From: Hyperoodon ampullatus
Lineage: Eukaryota > Chordata > Mammalia > Artiodactyla > Ziphiidae
DNA: 64,000 nucleotides
NCBI GenBank assembly: GCA_949752795.1
Contig: CATKHW010000427.1
Location: forward strand, 2,046,001-2,110,000
Reading direction: 5' to 3'
Below the pieces are notes generated by a model. The model did not search any database. It was not told the origin of the DNA and saw only the letters and a list, made by a program, of their open reading frames with translations. The translations under genes and the position numbers were made by a program. Positions 22,596 to 36,500 of the stretch are shown piece after piece. Numbering within the stretch: position 1 is the first letter of the stretch; each line of letters starts with the position of its first letter.

Positions 22596-24331
22596 TTCAT
22601 GGCTGAGGGATATTCCATCGTACGTAAGTACCACAATTTTTTGAACCATGTTTATATTTTCTGGGATACTTAATGTGTATCCAAGTTGAGGTCCTTGTAT
22701 GCAGTGCAGCCCTAAATTTTGGGGTGGCTCTGTCTTATTGATTTTCAGTTTTCCCAAGGTATATTCCCTAGACTGGTAGTGCCCTTGGCTCTGTAGCTCT
22801 GTTCTTTACTTGTTTTAGGGAACAGAATGCACTCCTCCAGAGAGGCAGTTGGCAATTTACATCCCGCCCATCAGCATAACAAGGCTCCCTGTTCTCCAGG
22901 GCCTGTCTTGCCTTTCTTGTTCTTACACATTTTGTGGATGTCCCTTTTGACCGGTGGGAAGTGATACTTCTTTGTAGTGCAGATTTGCATTGCCCGCTTG
23001 CTTGCTTGGCCAAAAAGGGCGTATGCGTTTTCTCCTTAATATATTCAGGAGAAAATGCATACGCCCTTTTTGGCCAAGTGCATCATTGTCGAAGTTGAGC
23101 CCCTCTTCCTGTGCTTTAAAGGTGATTCCAACGTACCTCTTGTAATCTGTTTCCTGCTATGCTGCCTCGCTTTGAAGTCCGCCTCGTTGCCTTCCTTCAA
23201 CAGATTTTTGGAAGATAGTTGTCCTTTATTACTCGGCCAGGTTGTGAATTGCTGTGCCAATGAGCTCCATTTTTCAACTCGTTTTTGGTGAGCTGACCGC
23301 AAGTCCAAAATTTTGGTTCAGGACCTATACTGGTTCCCGGTGGGTGGCTGAGAATTTGGTTAATTCTTCTTCCTGCCGGGAAATTACAGTGATATGTGCC
23401 CGTCCAAATGCCTAACAGCTACTCTCTCATTGGTTCTCCCTCTTCCCTTTCATCCTCTGCCAAATTGGCAACCTGTGCGAACCAAGAGGTTAAAGGGGCT
23501 GTCTCTCCAAGTTGGGAGGTTGATAGTAAAGCAGACGGAAAGTCAAACCGGAGCACCAGGAGAGGGACTATTCGTTGAGTTTAGAAACCTTTCGTATTCA
23601 GTGTGTCCGTTCTCTAGGTTTCCCGCACATGTTATAGCTGTAGTAATATTCCCTTCAACCTGGAGAGTTCGGACCCATGGAAAGGGTGCCATGCATTATT
23701 GATTTAAAGGGTCTGCATTTGCTCACCCAATCTCACCAATCGTCTCAGTCCCAAGTGTCCCTCCTTATGCCACATCCAGCTCTCATTGTAGATAGGGTCA
23801 TTCCAGCTTTCATCAGAGACCCTGAAGGAATTGTAAAGAATTTCCCAGTTTTTTTGTTTTGTTTTTGAAATTCCTTTTTATAGTGGGTTTGAGCTGATTC
23901 TCGCTGCCATGTTTATGCCAGTCTAGACACACTTGATTCCCTTACGGAGACATATCAATACATAGGTTTTAAGATTCTTACTAGTCAGATATTTTCCTCT
24001 GCGGGAAATATGGGGTTTTGAGTCCCTTTCACTGAGGAAGGTATAGGTCTCGTCTATTCCATAGTTGGTTTTTGGAGCGGTACCTGTGCTTATATCAAAC
24101 TCTGGTTTTATGCATCACACCACCTCTCCTTCCCCCTTAAGCAGGCATAAGAGTGTTTTCTAAATGTGAGACTCTGTTCTCTATCCTAACTCAGTTCAAG
24201 TGTAGCCATGTTTACAGGATCTTCATAAGTGATATCTTATGATAAGTTTCTTTTTCTGTGTGACTTATTTCACTTAGAATCATCGTACCTGAATCCACCC
24301 ATTTTGCAGCTACTGGTCTTATGACATTGAT
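22596..24331. repeat. Satellite unit 14 (class B')
   Basis: 1736 bp; palindrome at 23005-23078. GTTGAGCCCC near 23094 and CTTAATGTG in the head. Confidence 0.95.
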
Positions 24332-26070
24332 TTCATGGCTGAGGGATATTCCATCGTACGTAAGTACCACAATTTTTTGAACCATTTTTGTATTTCCTTG
24401 GATACTTAAGGTGTACCCAAGTTGAGGTCCTTGTAAGCAGTGCAGCCCTAAATTTTGGGGTGGCTCTGTCTTATTGATTTTCAGTTTTCCCAAGGTATAT
24501 TCCCTAGACTGGTAGTGCCCTTGGCTCTGTAGCTCTGTTCTTTACTTGTTTTAGGGAACAGAATGCACTCCTACAGAGAGGCAGTTGGCAATTTACATCC
24601 CGCCCATCAGCATAACAAGGCTCCCTGTTCTCCAGGGCCTGTCTTGCCTTTCTTGTTCTTACACATTTTGTGGATGTCCCTTTTGACCGGTGGGAAGTGA
24701 TACTTCTTTGTAGTGCAGATTTGCATTGCCCGCTTGCTTGCTTGGCCAAAAAGGGCGTATGCGTTTTCTCCAGAATATATTCAGGAGAAAATGCATACGC
24801 CCTTTTTGGCCAAGTGCATCATTGTCGAAGTTGTGCCCCTCTTCCTATGCTTTAAAGGCGATTCCAACGTACCTCTTGAAATCTGTTTCCTGCTATTCTG
24901 CCTCGCTTTCAAGTCCGCCTCGTTGCCTTCCCTCAACAGATTTTTGGACGATAGTTGTCCTTTATTACTCGGCCAGTTTGTGAATTGCTGTGCCCCTGAG
25001 CTCCATTATTCAACTCGTTTTTGGTGAGCTGACCGCAAGTCCAAAATTTTGGTTCAGGACCTATACTGGTTCCCGGTGGGTGGCTGAGAATTTGGTTAAT
25101 TCTTCTTCCTGCCGGGAAATTACAGTGATATGTGGCCGTCCAAATGCCTAACAGCTACTCTCTCATTGGTTCTCCCTCTTCCCTTTCATTCTCTGCCAAA
25201 TTGGCAACCTGTGCGAACCAAGAGGTTAAAGGGGCTGTCTCTCCAAGTTGGGAGGTTGATAGTAAAGCAGACGGAAAGTCAAACCGGAGCACCAGGAGAG
25301 GGACTATTCGTTGAGTTTTAGAAACCTTTCGTATTCACAGTGTGTCCGTTCTCTAGGTTTCCTGCACATGTTATGGCTGTAGTAATATTCCCTTCAACCT
25401 GGAGAGTTCGGACCCATGGAATGGGTGCCATGCATTATTGATTTAAAGGGTCTGCATTTGCTCACCCAATCTCACCAATCGTCTCAGTCCCAAGTGTCCC
25501 TCCTTATGCCACATCCAGCTGTCGTTGTAGATAGGGTCATTCCAGCTTTCATCAGAGACCCTGAAGGAATTGTAAAGAATTACACAGTTTTTTTGTTTTG
25601 TTTTTGAAATTCCTTTTTATAGTGGGTTTGAGCTGATTCTCGCTGCCATGTTTATGCCAGTCTAGACACACTTGATTCCCTTACGGAGACATATCAATAC
25701 ATAGGTTTTAAGATTCTTACTAGTCAGATATTTTCCTCTGCGGGAAATATGGGATTTTGAGTCCCTTTCGCTGAGGACGGTGTAGGTCTTGTCTATTCCA
25801 TAGTTGGTTTTTGGAGCGGTACCTGTGCTTATATCAAACTCTGGTTTTATGCATCACCCCACCTCTCCTTCCCCCTTAAGCAGGTATAAGAGTGTTTTCT
25901 AAATGTGAGACACTGTTCTCTTTCCTAACTCAGTTCAAGTGTAGCCATGTTTACAGGATCTTCATAAGTGATATCTTATGATAAGTTTCTTTTTCTGTGT
26001 GACTTATTTCACTTAGAATCATCGTACCTGAATCCACCCATTTTGCTGCTACTGGTCTTATGACATTGAT
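24332..26070. repeat. Satellite unit 15 (class C')
   Basis: 1739 bp; palindrome at 24741-24814. TTACAC near 25582. Private CTCCATTATTC near 25002 breaks the minus-strand frame that is open in sister units. Confidence 0.95.
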
Positions 26071-27808
26071 TTCCTGGCTGAGGGATATTCCATCGTACGT
26101 AAGTACCACAATTTCTTGAACCATGTTTATATTTTCTGGGATACTTAAGGTGTATCCAAGTTGAGGTCCTTGTATGCAGTGCAGCCCTAAATTTTGGGGT
26201 GGCTCTGTCTTATTGATTTTCAGTTTTCCCAAGGTATATTCCCTAGACTGGTAGTGCCCTTGGCTCTGTAGCTCTGTTCTTTACTTGTTTTAGGGAACAG
26301 AATGCACTCCTCCAGAGAGGCAGTTGGCAATATACATCCCGCCCATCAGCATAACAAGGCTCCCTGTTCTCCAGGGCCTGTCTTGCCTTTCTTGTTCTTA
26401 CACATTTTGTGGATGTCCCTTTTGACCGGTGGGAAGTGATACTTCTTTGTAGTGCAGATTTGCATTGCCCGCTTGCTTGCTTGGCCAAAAAGGGCGTATG
26501 CGTTTTCTCCTTAATATATTCAGGAGAAAATGCATACGCCCTTTTTGGCCAAGTGCATCATTGTCGAAGTTGTGCCCCTCTTCCTGTGCTTTAAAGGTGA
26601 TTCCAACGTACCTCTTGTAATCTGTTTCCTGCTATGCTGCCTCGCTTTGAAGTCCGCCTCGTTGCCTTCCTTCAACAGATTTTTGGAAGATAGTTGTCCT
26701 TTATTACTCGGCCAGGTTGTGAATTGCTGTGCCAATGAGCTCCATTTTTCAACTCGTTTTTGGTGAGCTGACCGCAAGTCCAAAATTTTGGTTCAGGACC
26801 TATACTGGTTCCCGGTGGGTGGCTGAGAATTTGGTTAATTCTTCTTCCTGCCGGGAAATTACAGTGATATGTGCCCGTCCAAATGCCTAACAGCTACTCT
26901 CTCATTGGTTCTCCCTCTTCCCTTTCATCCTCTGCCAAATTGGCAACCTGTGCGAACCAAGAGGTTAAAGGGGCTGTCTCTCCAAGTTGGGAGGTTGATA
27001 GTAAAGCAGACGGAAAGTCAAACCGGAGCACCAGGAGAGGGACTATTCGTTGAGTTTAGAAACCTTTCGTATTCACAGTGTGTCCGTTCCCTAGGTTTCC
27101 CGCACATGTTATAGCTGTACTAATATTCCCTTCAACCTGGAGAGTGCGGACCCATGGAATGGGTGCCATGCATTATTGCTTTAAAGGGTCTGCATTTGCT
27201 CTCCCAATCTCACCAAGCATCTCAGTCCCAAGTGTCCAGCCTTATGCCACATCCAGCTGTCGTTGTAGATAGGGTCATTCCAGCTTTCATCAGAGAACCT
27301 GAAGGAATTGTAAAGAATTTCCCAGTTTTTTTGTTTTGTTTTTGAAATTCCTTTTTATAGTGGGTTTGAGCTGATTCTCGCTGCCATGTTTATGCCAGTC
27401 TAGACCCACTTGATTCCCTTACGGAGACATATCAATACATAGGTTTTAAGATTCTTACTAGTCAGATATTTTCCTCTGCGGGAAATATGGGGTTTTGAGT
27501 CCCTTTCACTGAGGACGGTGTAGGTCTTGTGTATTCCATAGTTTGTTTTTGGAACGGTACCTGTGCTTATATCAAACTCTGGTTTTATGCATCACCCCAC
27601 CTCTCCTTCCCCCTTAAGCAGGTATAAGAGTGTTTTCTAGATGTGAGATACTGCTCTCTTTCCTAACTCAGTTCAAGTGTAGCCATGTTTACAGGATCTT
27701 CATAAGTGATATCTTATGATAAGTTTCTTTTTCTGTGTGACTTATTTCACTTAGAATCATCGTACCTGAATCCACCCATTTTGCTGCTACTGGTCTTATG
27801 ACATTGAT
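26071..27808. repeat. Satellite unit 16 (class D')
   Basis: 1738 bp; palindrome at 26480-26553. AGACCCAC near 27404. Confidence 0.95.
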
Positions 27809-29547
27809 TTCATGGCTGAGGGATATTCCATCGTACGTAAGTACCACAATTTTTTGAACCATGTTTATATTTTCTGGGATACTTAATGTGTATCCAAGTT
27901 GAGGTCCTTGTATGCAGTGCAGCCCTAAATTTTGGGGTGGCTCTGTCTTATTGATTTTCAGTTTTCCCAAGGTATATTCCCTAGACTGGTAGTGCCCTTG
28001 GCTCTGTAGCTCTGTTCTTTACTTGTTTTAGGGAACAGAATGCACTCCTCCAGAGAGGCAGTTGGCAATTTACATCCCGCCCATCAGCATAACAAGGCTC
28101 CCTGTTCTCCAGGGCCTGTCTTGCCTTTCTTGTTCTTACACATTTTGTGGATGTCCCTTTTGACCGGTAGGAAGTGATACTTCTTTGTAGTGCAGATTTG
28201 CATTGCCCGCTTGCTTGCTTGGCCAAAAAGGGCGTATGCGTTTTCTCCTGAATATATTCAGGAGAAAACGCATACGCCCTTTTTGGCCAAGTGCATCATT
28301 GTCGAAGTTGTGCCCCTCTTCCTGTGCTTTAAAGGCGATTCCAACGTACCTCTTGAAATCTGTTTCCTGCTATTCTGCCTCGCTTTCAAGTCCCCCTCGT
28401 TGCCTTCCCTCAACAGATTTTTGGACGATAGTTGTCCTTTATTACTCGGCCAGTTTGTGAATTGCTGTGCCCCTGAGCTCCATTTTTCAACTCGTTTTTG
28501 GTGAGCTGACCGCAAGTCCAAAATTTTGGTTCAGGACCTATACTGGTTCCCGGTGGGTGTCTGAGAATTTGGTTAATTCTTCTTCCTGCTGGGAAATTAC
28601 AGTGATATGTGCCCGTCCAAATGCCTAACAGCTACTCTCTCATTGGTTCTCCCTCTTCCCTTTCATCCTCTGCCAAATTGGCAACCTGTGGGAACCAGGA
28701 GGTTAAAGGGGCTGTCTCTCCAAGTTGGGAGGTTGATAGTAAAGCAGACAGAAAGTCAAACCGGAGCACCCGGAGAGGGACTATTCGTTGAGTTTTAGAA
28801 ACCTTTCGTATTCACAGTGTGTCCGTTCCCTAGGTTTCCCGCACATGTTATAGCTGTAGTAATATTCCCTTCAACCTGGAGAGTGCGGACCCATGGAATG
28901 GGTGCCATGCATTATTGCTTTAAAGGGTCTGCATTTGCTCTCCCAATCTCACCAAGCATCTCAGTCCCAAGTGTCCAGCCTTATGCCACATCCAGCTGTC
29001 GTTGTAGATAGGGTCATTCCAGCTTTCATCAGAGACCCTGAAGGAATTGTAAAGAATTTCCCAGTTTTTTTGTTTTGTTTTTGAAATTCCTTTTTATAGT
29101 GGGTTTGAGCTGATTCTCGCTGCCATGGTTATGCCAGTCTAGACACACTTGATTCCCTTACGGAGACATATCAATACATAGGTTTTAAGATTCTTACTAG
29201 TCAGATATTTTCCTCTGCGGGAAATATGGGGTTTTGAGTCCCTTACACTGAGGACGGTGTAGGTCTTGTCTATTCCATAGTTGGTTTTTGGAGCGGTACC
29301 TGTGCTTATATCAAACTCTGGTTTTATGCATCACCCCACCTCTCCTTCCCCCTTAAGCAGGTATAAGAGTGTTTTCTAAATGTGAGACACTGTTCTCTTT
29401 CCTAACTCAGTTCAAGTGTAGCCATGTTTACAGGATCTTCATAAGTGATATCTTATGATAAGTTTCTTTTTCTGTGTGACTTATTTCACTTAGAATCATC
29501 GTACCTGAATCCACCCATTTTGCTGCTACTGGTCTTATGACATTGAT
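27809..29547. repeat. Satellite unit 17 (class E)
   Basis: 1739 bp; perfect palindrome at 28218-28291. It shares CTTAATGTG, CGGTAGGAAG, AAGTCCCCCTCG, AACCAGGAGG and CAGACAGAAAG with unit 26 but not unit 8. From about 29270 it turns A/C-like (CATAGTTGG, GGAGCGG). Confidence 0.94.
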
Positions 29548-31286
29548 TTCATGGCTGAGGGATATTCCATCGTACGTAAGTACCACAATTTTTTGAACCA
29601 TGTTTATATTTTCTGGGATACTTAAGGTGTATCCAAGTTGAGGTCCTTGTATGCAGTGCAGCCCTACATTTTGGGGTGGCTCTGTCTTATTGATTTTCAG
29701 TTTTCCCAAGGTATATTCCCTAGACTGGTAGTGCCCTTGGCTCTGTAGCTCTGTTCTTTACTTGTTTTAGGGAACAGAATGCACTCCTCCAGAGAGGCAG
29801 TTGGCAATATACATCCCGCCCATCAGCATAACAAGGCTCCCTGTTCTCCAGGGCCTGTCTTGCCTTTCTTGTTCTTACACATTTTGTGGATGTCCCTTTT
29901 GACCGGTGGGCAGTGATACTTCTTTGTAGTGCAGATTTGCATTGCCCGCTTGCTTGCTTGGCCAAAAAGGGCGTATGCGTTTTCTCCTGAATATATTCAG
30001 GAGAAAACGCATACGCCCTTTTTGGCCAAGTGCATCATTGTCGAAGTTGTGCCCCTCTTCCTGTGCTTTAAAGGCGATTCCAACGTACCTCTTGTAATCT
30101 GTTTCCTGCTATGCTGCCTCGCTTTCAAGTCCGCCTCGTTGCCTTCCCTCATCAGATTTTTGGACGATAGTTGTCCTTTATTACTCGGCCAGTTTGTGAA
30201 TTGCTGTGCCCCTGAGCTCCATTTTTCAACTCGTTTTTGGTGAGCTGACCGCAAGTCCAAAATTTTGGTTCAGGACCTATACTGGTTCCCGGTGGATGGC
30301 TGAGAATTTGGTTAATTCTTCTTCCTGCTGGGAAATTACAGTGATATGTGCCCGTCCAAATGCCTAACAGCTACTCTCTCATTGGTTCTCCCTCTTCCTT
30401 TTCATCCTCTGCCAAATTGGCAACCTGTGCGAACCAAGAGGTTAAAGGGGCTGTCTCTCCAAGTTGGGAGTTTGATAGTAAAGCAGACGGAAAGTCAAAC
30501 CGGAGCACCCGGAGAGGGACTATTCGTTGAGTTTTAGAAACCTTTCGTATTCACAGTGTGTCCGTTCCCTAGGTTTCCCGCACATGTTATAGCTGTAGTA
30601 ATATTCCCTTCAACCTGGAGAGTTCGGACCCATGGAATGGGTGCCATGCATTATTGCTTTAAAGGGTCTGCATTTGCTCACCCAATCTCACCAAGCATCT
30701 CAGTCCCAAGTGTCCAGCCTTATGCCACATCCAGCTGTCGTTGTAGATAGGGTCATTCCAGCTTTCATCAGAGAACCTGAAGGAATTGTAAAGAATTTCC
30801 CAGTTTTTTTGTTTTGTTTTTGAAATTCCTTTTTATAGTGGGTTTGAGCTGATTCTCGCTGCCATGTTTATGCCAGTCTAGACACACTTGATTCCCTTAC
30901 GGAGACATATCAATACATAGGTTTTATGATTCTTACTAGTCAGATATTTTCCTCTGCGGGAAATATGGGGTTTTGAGTCCCTTTCACTGAGGACGGTGTA
31001 GGTCTTGTGTATTCCAGAGTTTGTTTTTGGAACGGTACCTGTGCTTATATCAAACTCTGGTTTTATGCATCACACCACCTCTCCTTCCCCCTTAAGCAGG
31101 CATAAGAGTGTTTTCTAAATGTGAGACACTGTTCTCTTTCCTAACTCAGTTCAAGTGTAGCCATGTTTACAGGATCTTCATAAGTGATATATTATGATAA
31201 GTTTCTTTTTCTGTGTGACTTATTTCACTTAGAATCATCGTACCTGAATCCACCCATTTTGCAGCTACTGGTCTTATGACATTGAT
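29548..31286. repeat. Satellite unit 18 (class F)
   Basis: 1739 bp; perfect palindrome at 29957-30030. All F marks as in unit 9 (GTGGGCAGTG, CTCATCAG, GGATGGCTG, GGGAGTTTGA). Confidence 0.95.
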
Positions 31287-33025
31287 TTCATGGCTGAGGG
31301 ATATTCCATCGTACGTAAGTACCACAATTTTTTGAACCATGTTTATATTTTCTGGGATACTTAAGGTGTATCCAAGTTGAGGTCCTTGTATGCAGTGCAG
31401 CCCTACATTTTGGGGTGGCTCTGTCTTATTGATTTTCAGTTTTCCCAAGGTATATTCCCTAGAGTGGTAGTGCCCTTGGCTCTGTAGCTCTGTTCTTTAC
31501 TTGTTTTAGGGAACAGAATGCACTCCTCCAGAGAGGCAGTTGGCAATATACATCCCGCCCATCAGCATAACAAGGCTCCCTGTTCTCCAGGGCCTGTCTT
31601 GCCTTTCTTGTTCTTACACATTTTGTGGATGTCCCTTTTGACCGGTGGGCAGTGATACTTCTTTGTAGTGCAGATTTGCATTGCCTGCTTGCTTGCTTGG
31701 CCAAAAAGGGCGTATGCGTTTTCTCCTGAATATATTCAGGAGAAAACGCATACGCCCTTTTTGGCCAAGTGCATCATTGTCGAAGTTGTGCCCCTCTTCC
31801 TGTGCTTTAAAGGCGATTCCAACGTACCTCTTGTAATCTGTATCCTGCTATGCTGCCTCGCTTTCAAGTCCGCCTCGTTGCCTTCCCTCATCAGATTTTT
31901 GGACGATAGTTGTCCTTTATTACTCGGCCAGGTTGTGAATTGCTGTGCCCCTGAGCTCCATTTTTCAACTCGTTTTTGGTGAGCTGACCGCAAGTCCAAA
32001 ATTTTGGTTCAGGACCTATACTGGTTCCCGGTGGGTGGCTGAGAATTTGGTTAATTCTTCTTCCTGCCGGGAAATTACAGTGATATGTGCCCGTCCAAAT
32101 GCCTAACAGCTACTCTCTCATTGGTTCTCCCTCTTCCCTTTCATCCTCTGCCAAATTGGCAACCTGTGCGAACCAAGAGGTTAAAGGGGCTGTCTCTCCA
32201 AGTTGGGAGGTTGATAGTAAAGCAGACGGAAAGTCAAACCGGAGCACCAGGAGAGGGACTATTCGTTGAGTTTTAGAAACCTTTCGTATTCACAGTGTGT
32301 CCGTTCTCTAGGTTTCCTGCACATGTTATGGCTGTAGTAATATTCCCTTCAACCTGGAGAGTTCGGACCCATGGAATGGGTGCCATGCATTATTGATTTA
32401 AAGGGTCTGCATTTGCTCACCCAATCTCACCAATCGTCTCAGTCCCAAGTGTCCCTCCTTATGCCACATCCAGCTGTCGTTGTAGATAGGGTCATTCCAG
32501 CTTTCATCAGAGACCCTGAAGGAATTGTAAAGAATTACCCAGTTTTTTTGTTTTGTTTTTGAAATTCCTTTTTATAGTGGGTTTGAGCTGATTCTCGCTG
32601 CCATGTTTATGCCAGTCTAGACACACTTGATTCCCTTACGGAGACATATCAATACATAGGTTTTAAGATTCTTACTAGTCAGATATTTTCCTCTGCGGGA
32701 AATATGGGATTTTGAGTCCCTTTCGCTGAGGACGGTGTAGGTCTTGTCTATTCCATAGTTGGTTTTTGGAGCGGTACCTGTGCTTATATCAAACTCTGGT
32801 TTTATGCATCACCCCACCTCTCCTTCCCCCTTAAGCAGGTATAAGAGTGTTTTCTAAATGTGAGACACTGTTCTCTTTCCTAACTCAGTTCAAGTGTAGC
32901 TTTGTTTACAGGATCTTCATAAGTGATATCTTATGATAAGTTTCTTTTTCTGTGTGACTTATTTCACTTAGAATCATCGTACTTGAATCCACCCATTTTG
33001 CTGCTACTGGTCTTATGACATTGAT
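31287..33025. repeat. Satellite unit 19 (class A)
   Basis: 1739 bp; perfect palindrome at 31696-31769. CAATATACAT near 31547 agrees with unit 1, not unit 10. Private TGTATCC near 31841. Confidence 0.95.
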
Positions 33026-34761
33026 TTCCTGGCTGAGGGATATTCCATCGTACGTAAGTACCACAATTTCTTGAACCATGTTTATATTTTCTGGGATACT
33101 TAAGGTGTATCCAAGTTGAGGTCCTTGTATGCAGTGCAGCCCTAAATTTTGGGGTGGCTCTGTCTTATTGATTTTCAGTTTTCCCAAGGTATATTCCCTA
33201 GACTGGTAGTGCCCTTGGCTCTGTAGCTCTGTTCTTTACTTGTTTTAGGGAACAGAATGCACTCCTCCAGAGAGGCAGTTGGCAATTTACATCCCGCCCA
33301 TCAGCATAACAAGGCTCCCTGTTCTCCAGGGCCTGTCTTGCCTTTCTTGTTCTTACACATTTTGTGGATGTCCCTTTTGACCGGTGGGAAGTGATACTTC
33401 TTTGTAGTGCAGATTTGCATTGCCCGCTTGCTTGCTTGGCCAAAAAGGGCGTATGCGTTTTCTCCTTAATATATTCAGGAGAAAATGCATACGCCCTTTT
33501 TGGCCAAGTGCATCATTGTCGAAGTTGTGCCCCTCTTCCTGTGCTTTAAAGGTGATTCCAACGTACCTCTTGTAATCTGTTTCCTGCTATGCTGCCTCGC
33601 TTTGAAGTCCGCCTCGTTGCCTTCCTTCAACAGATTTTTGGAAGATAGTTGTCCTTTATTACTCGGCCAGGTTGTGAATTGCTGTGCCAATGAGCTCCAT
33701 TTTTCAACTCGTTTTTGGTGAGCTGACCGCAAGTCCAAAATTTTGGTTCAGGACCTATACTGGTTCCCGGTGGGTGGCTGAGAATTTGGTTAATTCTTCT
33801 TCCTGCCGGGAAATTACAGTGATATGTGCCCGTCCAAATGCCTAACAGCTACTCTCTCATTGGTTCTCCCTCTTCCCTTTCATCCTCTGCCAAATTGGCA
33901 ACCTGTGCGAACCAAGAGGTTAAAGGGGCTGTCTCTCCAAGTTGGGAGGTTGATAGTAAAGCAGACGGAAAGTCAAACCGGAGCACCAGGAGAGGGACTA
34001 TTCGTTGAGTTTAGAAACCTTTCGTATTCAGTGTGTCCGTTCTCTAGGTTTCCCGCACATGTTATAGCTGTAGTAATATTCCCTTCAACCTGGAGAGTTC
34101 GGACCCATGGAAAGGGTGCCATGCATTATTGATTTAAAGGGTCTGCATTTGCTCACCCAATCTCACCAATCGTCTCAGTCCCAAGTGTCCCTCCTTATGC
34201 CACATCCAGCTCTCATTGTAGATAGGGTCATTCCAGCTTTCATCAGAGACCCTGAAGGAATTGTAAAGAATTTCCCAGTTTTTTTGTTTTGTTTTTGAAA
34301 TTCCTTTTTATAGTGGGTTTGAGCTGATTCTCGCTGCCATGTTTATGCCAGTCTAGACACACTTGATTCCCTTACGGAGACATATCAATACATAGGTTTT
34401 AAGATTCTTACTAGTCAGATATTTTCCTCTGCGGGAAATATGGGGTTTTGAGTCCCTTTCACTGAGGAAGGTATAGGTCTCGTCTATTCCATAGTTGGTT
34501 TTTGGAGCGGTACCTGTGCTTATATCAAACTCTGGTTTTATGCATCACACCACCTCTCCTTCCCCCTTAAGCAGGCATAAGAGTGTTTTCTAAATGTGAG
34601 ACTCTGTTCTCTATCCTAACTCAGTTCAAGTGTAGCCATGTTTACAGGATCTTCATAAGTGATATCTTATGATAAGTTTCTTTTTCTGTGTGACTTATTT
34701 CACTTAGAATCATCGTACCTGAATCCACCCATTTTGCAGCTACTGGTCTTATGACATTGAT
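33026..34761. repeat. Satellite unit 20 (class B)
   Basis: 1736 bp; palindrome at 33435-33508 with the B-type two mismatches. Confidence 0.95.
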
Positions 34762-36500
34762 TTCATGGCTGAGGGATATTCCATCGTACGTAAGTACCAC
34801 AATTTTTTGAACCATTTTTGTATTTCCTTGGATACTTAAGGTGTACCCAAGTTGAGGTCCTTGTAAGCAGTGCAGCCCTAAATTTTGGGGTGGCTCTGTC
34901 TTATTGATTTTCAGTTTTCCCAAGGTATATTCCCTAGACTGGTAGTGCCCTTGGCTCTGTAGCTCTGTTCTTTACTTGTTTTAGGGAACAGAATGCACTC
35001 CTACAGAGAGGCAGTTGGCAATTTACATCCCGCCCATCAGCATAACAAGGCTCCCTGTTCTCCAGGGCCTGTCTTGCCTTTCTTGTTCTTACACATTTTG
35101 TGGATGTCCCTTTTGACCGGTGGGAAGTGATACTTCTTTGTAGTGCAGATTTGCATTGCCCGCTTGCTTGCTTGGCCAAAAAGGGCGTATGCGTTTTCTC
35201 CAGAATATATTCAGGAGAAAATGCATACGCCCTTTTTGGCCAAGTGCATCATTGTCGAAGTTGTGCCCCTCTTCCTATGCTTTAAAGGCGATTCCAACGT
35301 ACCTCTTGAAATCTGTTTCCTGCTATTCTGCCTCGCTTTCAAGTCCGCCTCGTTGCCTTCCCTCAACAGATTTTTGGACGATAGTTGTCCTTTATTACTC
35401 GGCCAGTTTGTGAATTGCTGTGCCCCTGAGCTCCATTTTTCAACTCGTTTTTGGTGAGCTGACCGCAAGTCCAAAATTTTGGTTCAGGACCTATACTGGT
35501 TCCCGGTGGGTGGCTGAGAATTTGGTTAATTCTTCTTCCTGCCGGGAAATTACAGTGATATGTGGCCGTCCAAATGCCTAACAGCTACTCTCTCATTGGT
35601 TCTCCCTCTTCCCTTTCATTCTCTGCCAAATTGGCAACCTGTGCGAACCAAGAGGTTAAAGGGGCTGTCTCTCCAAGTTGGGAGGTTGATAGTAAAGCAG
35701 ACGGAAAGTCAAACCGGAGCACCAGGAGAGGGACTATTCGTTGAGTTTTAGAAACCTTTCGTATTCACAGTGTGTCCGTTCTCTAGGTTTCCTGCACATG
35801 TTATGGCTGTAGTAATATTCCCTTCAACCTGGAGAGTTCGGACCCATGGAATGGGTGCCATGCATTATTGATTTAAAGGGTCTGCATTTGCTCACCCAAT
35901 CTCACCAATCGTCTCAGTCCCAAGTGTCCCTCCTTATGCCACATCCAGCTGTCGTTGTAGATAGGGTCATTCCAGCTTTCATCAGAGACCCTGAAGGAAT
36001 TGTAAAGAATTACCCAGTTTTTTTGTTTTGTTTTTGAAATTCCTTTTTATAGTGGGTTTGAGCTGATTCTCGCTGCCATGTTTATGCCAGTCTAGACACA
36101 CTTGATTCCCTTACGGAGACATATCAATACATAGGTTTTAAGATTCTTACTAGTCAGATATTTTCCTCTGCGGGAAATATGGGATTTTGAGTCCCTTTCG
36201 CTGAGGACGGTGTAGGTCTTGTCTATTCCATAGTTGGTTTTTGGAGCGGTACCTGTGCTTATATCAAACTCTGGTTTTATGCATCACCCCACCTCTCCTT
36301 CCCCCTTAAGCAGGTATAAGAGTGTTTTCTAAATGTGAGACACTGTTCTCTTTCCTAACTCAGTTCAAGTGTAGCCATGTTTACAGGATCTTCATAAGTG
36401 ATATCTTATGATAAGTTTCTTTTTCTGTGTGACTTATTTCACTTAGAATCATCGTACCTGAATCCACCCATTTTGCTGCTACTGGTCTTATGACATTGAT
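34762..36500. repeat. Satellite unit 21 (class C)
   Basis: 1739 bp; palindrome at 35171-35244. It lacks the AAGATATATT change of units 3 and 12. Confidence 0.95.

Larger units (their letters stand above)
22596..27808. repeat. Trimer sub-repeat B'-C'-D', copy 2b
   Basis: 5,213 bp with all three primed-class markers: GTTGAGCCCC near 23095, TTACAC near 25584 and AGACCCAC near 27405. Confidence 0.9.
15644..31286. repeat. Nine-unit higher-order repeat, copy 2
   Basis: Units 10-18 repeat the class order and unit lengths of copy 1 exactly, giving a 15,643-bp period. Single-base differences from copy 1 are sparse, for example T at 16846, T at 17296 and A at 18801. It is therefore a separate, nearly identical copy, not an exact assembly duplicate. 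Confidence 0.95.

Noticed and set aside
15644..31286. Second HOR copy as an assembly duplication of the first
   Set aside because: Scattered private differences and the different state of unit 8 compared with unit 17 argue for real copies, though only long reads can settle this.
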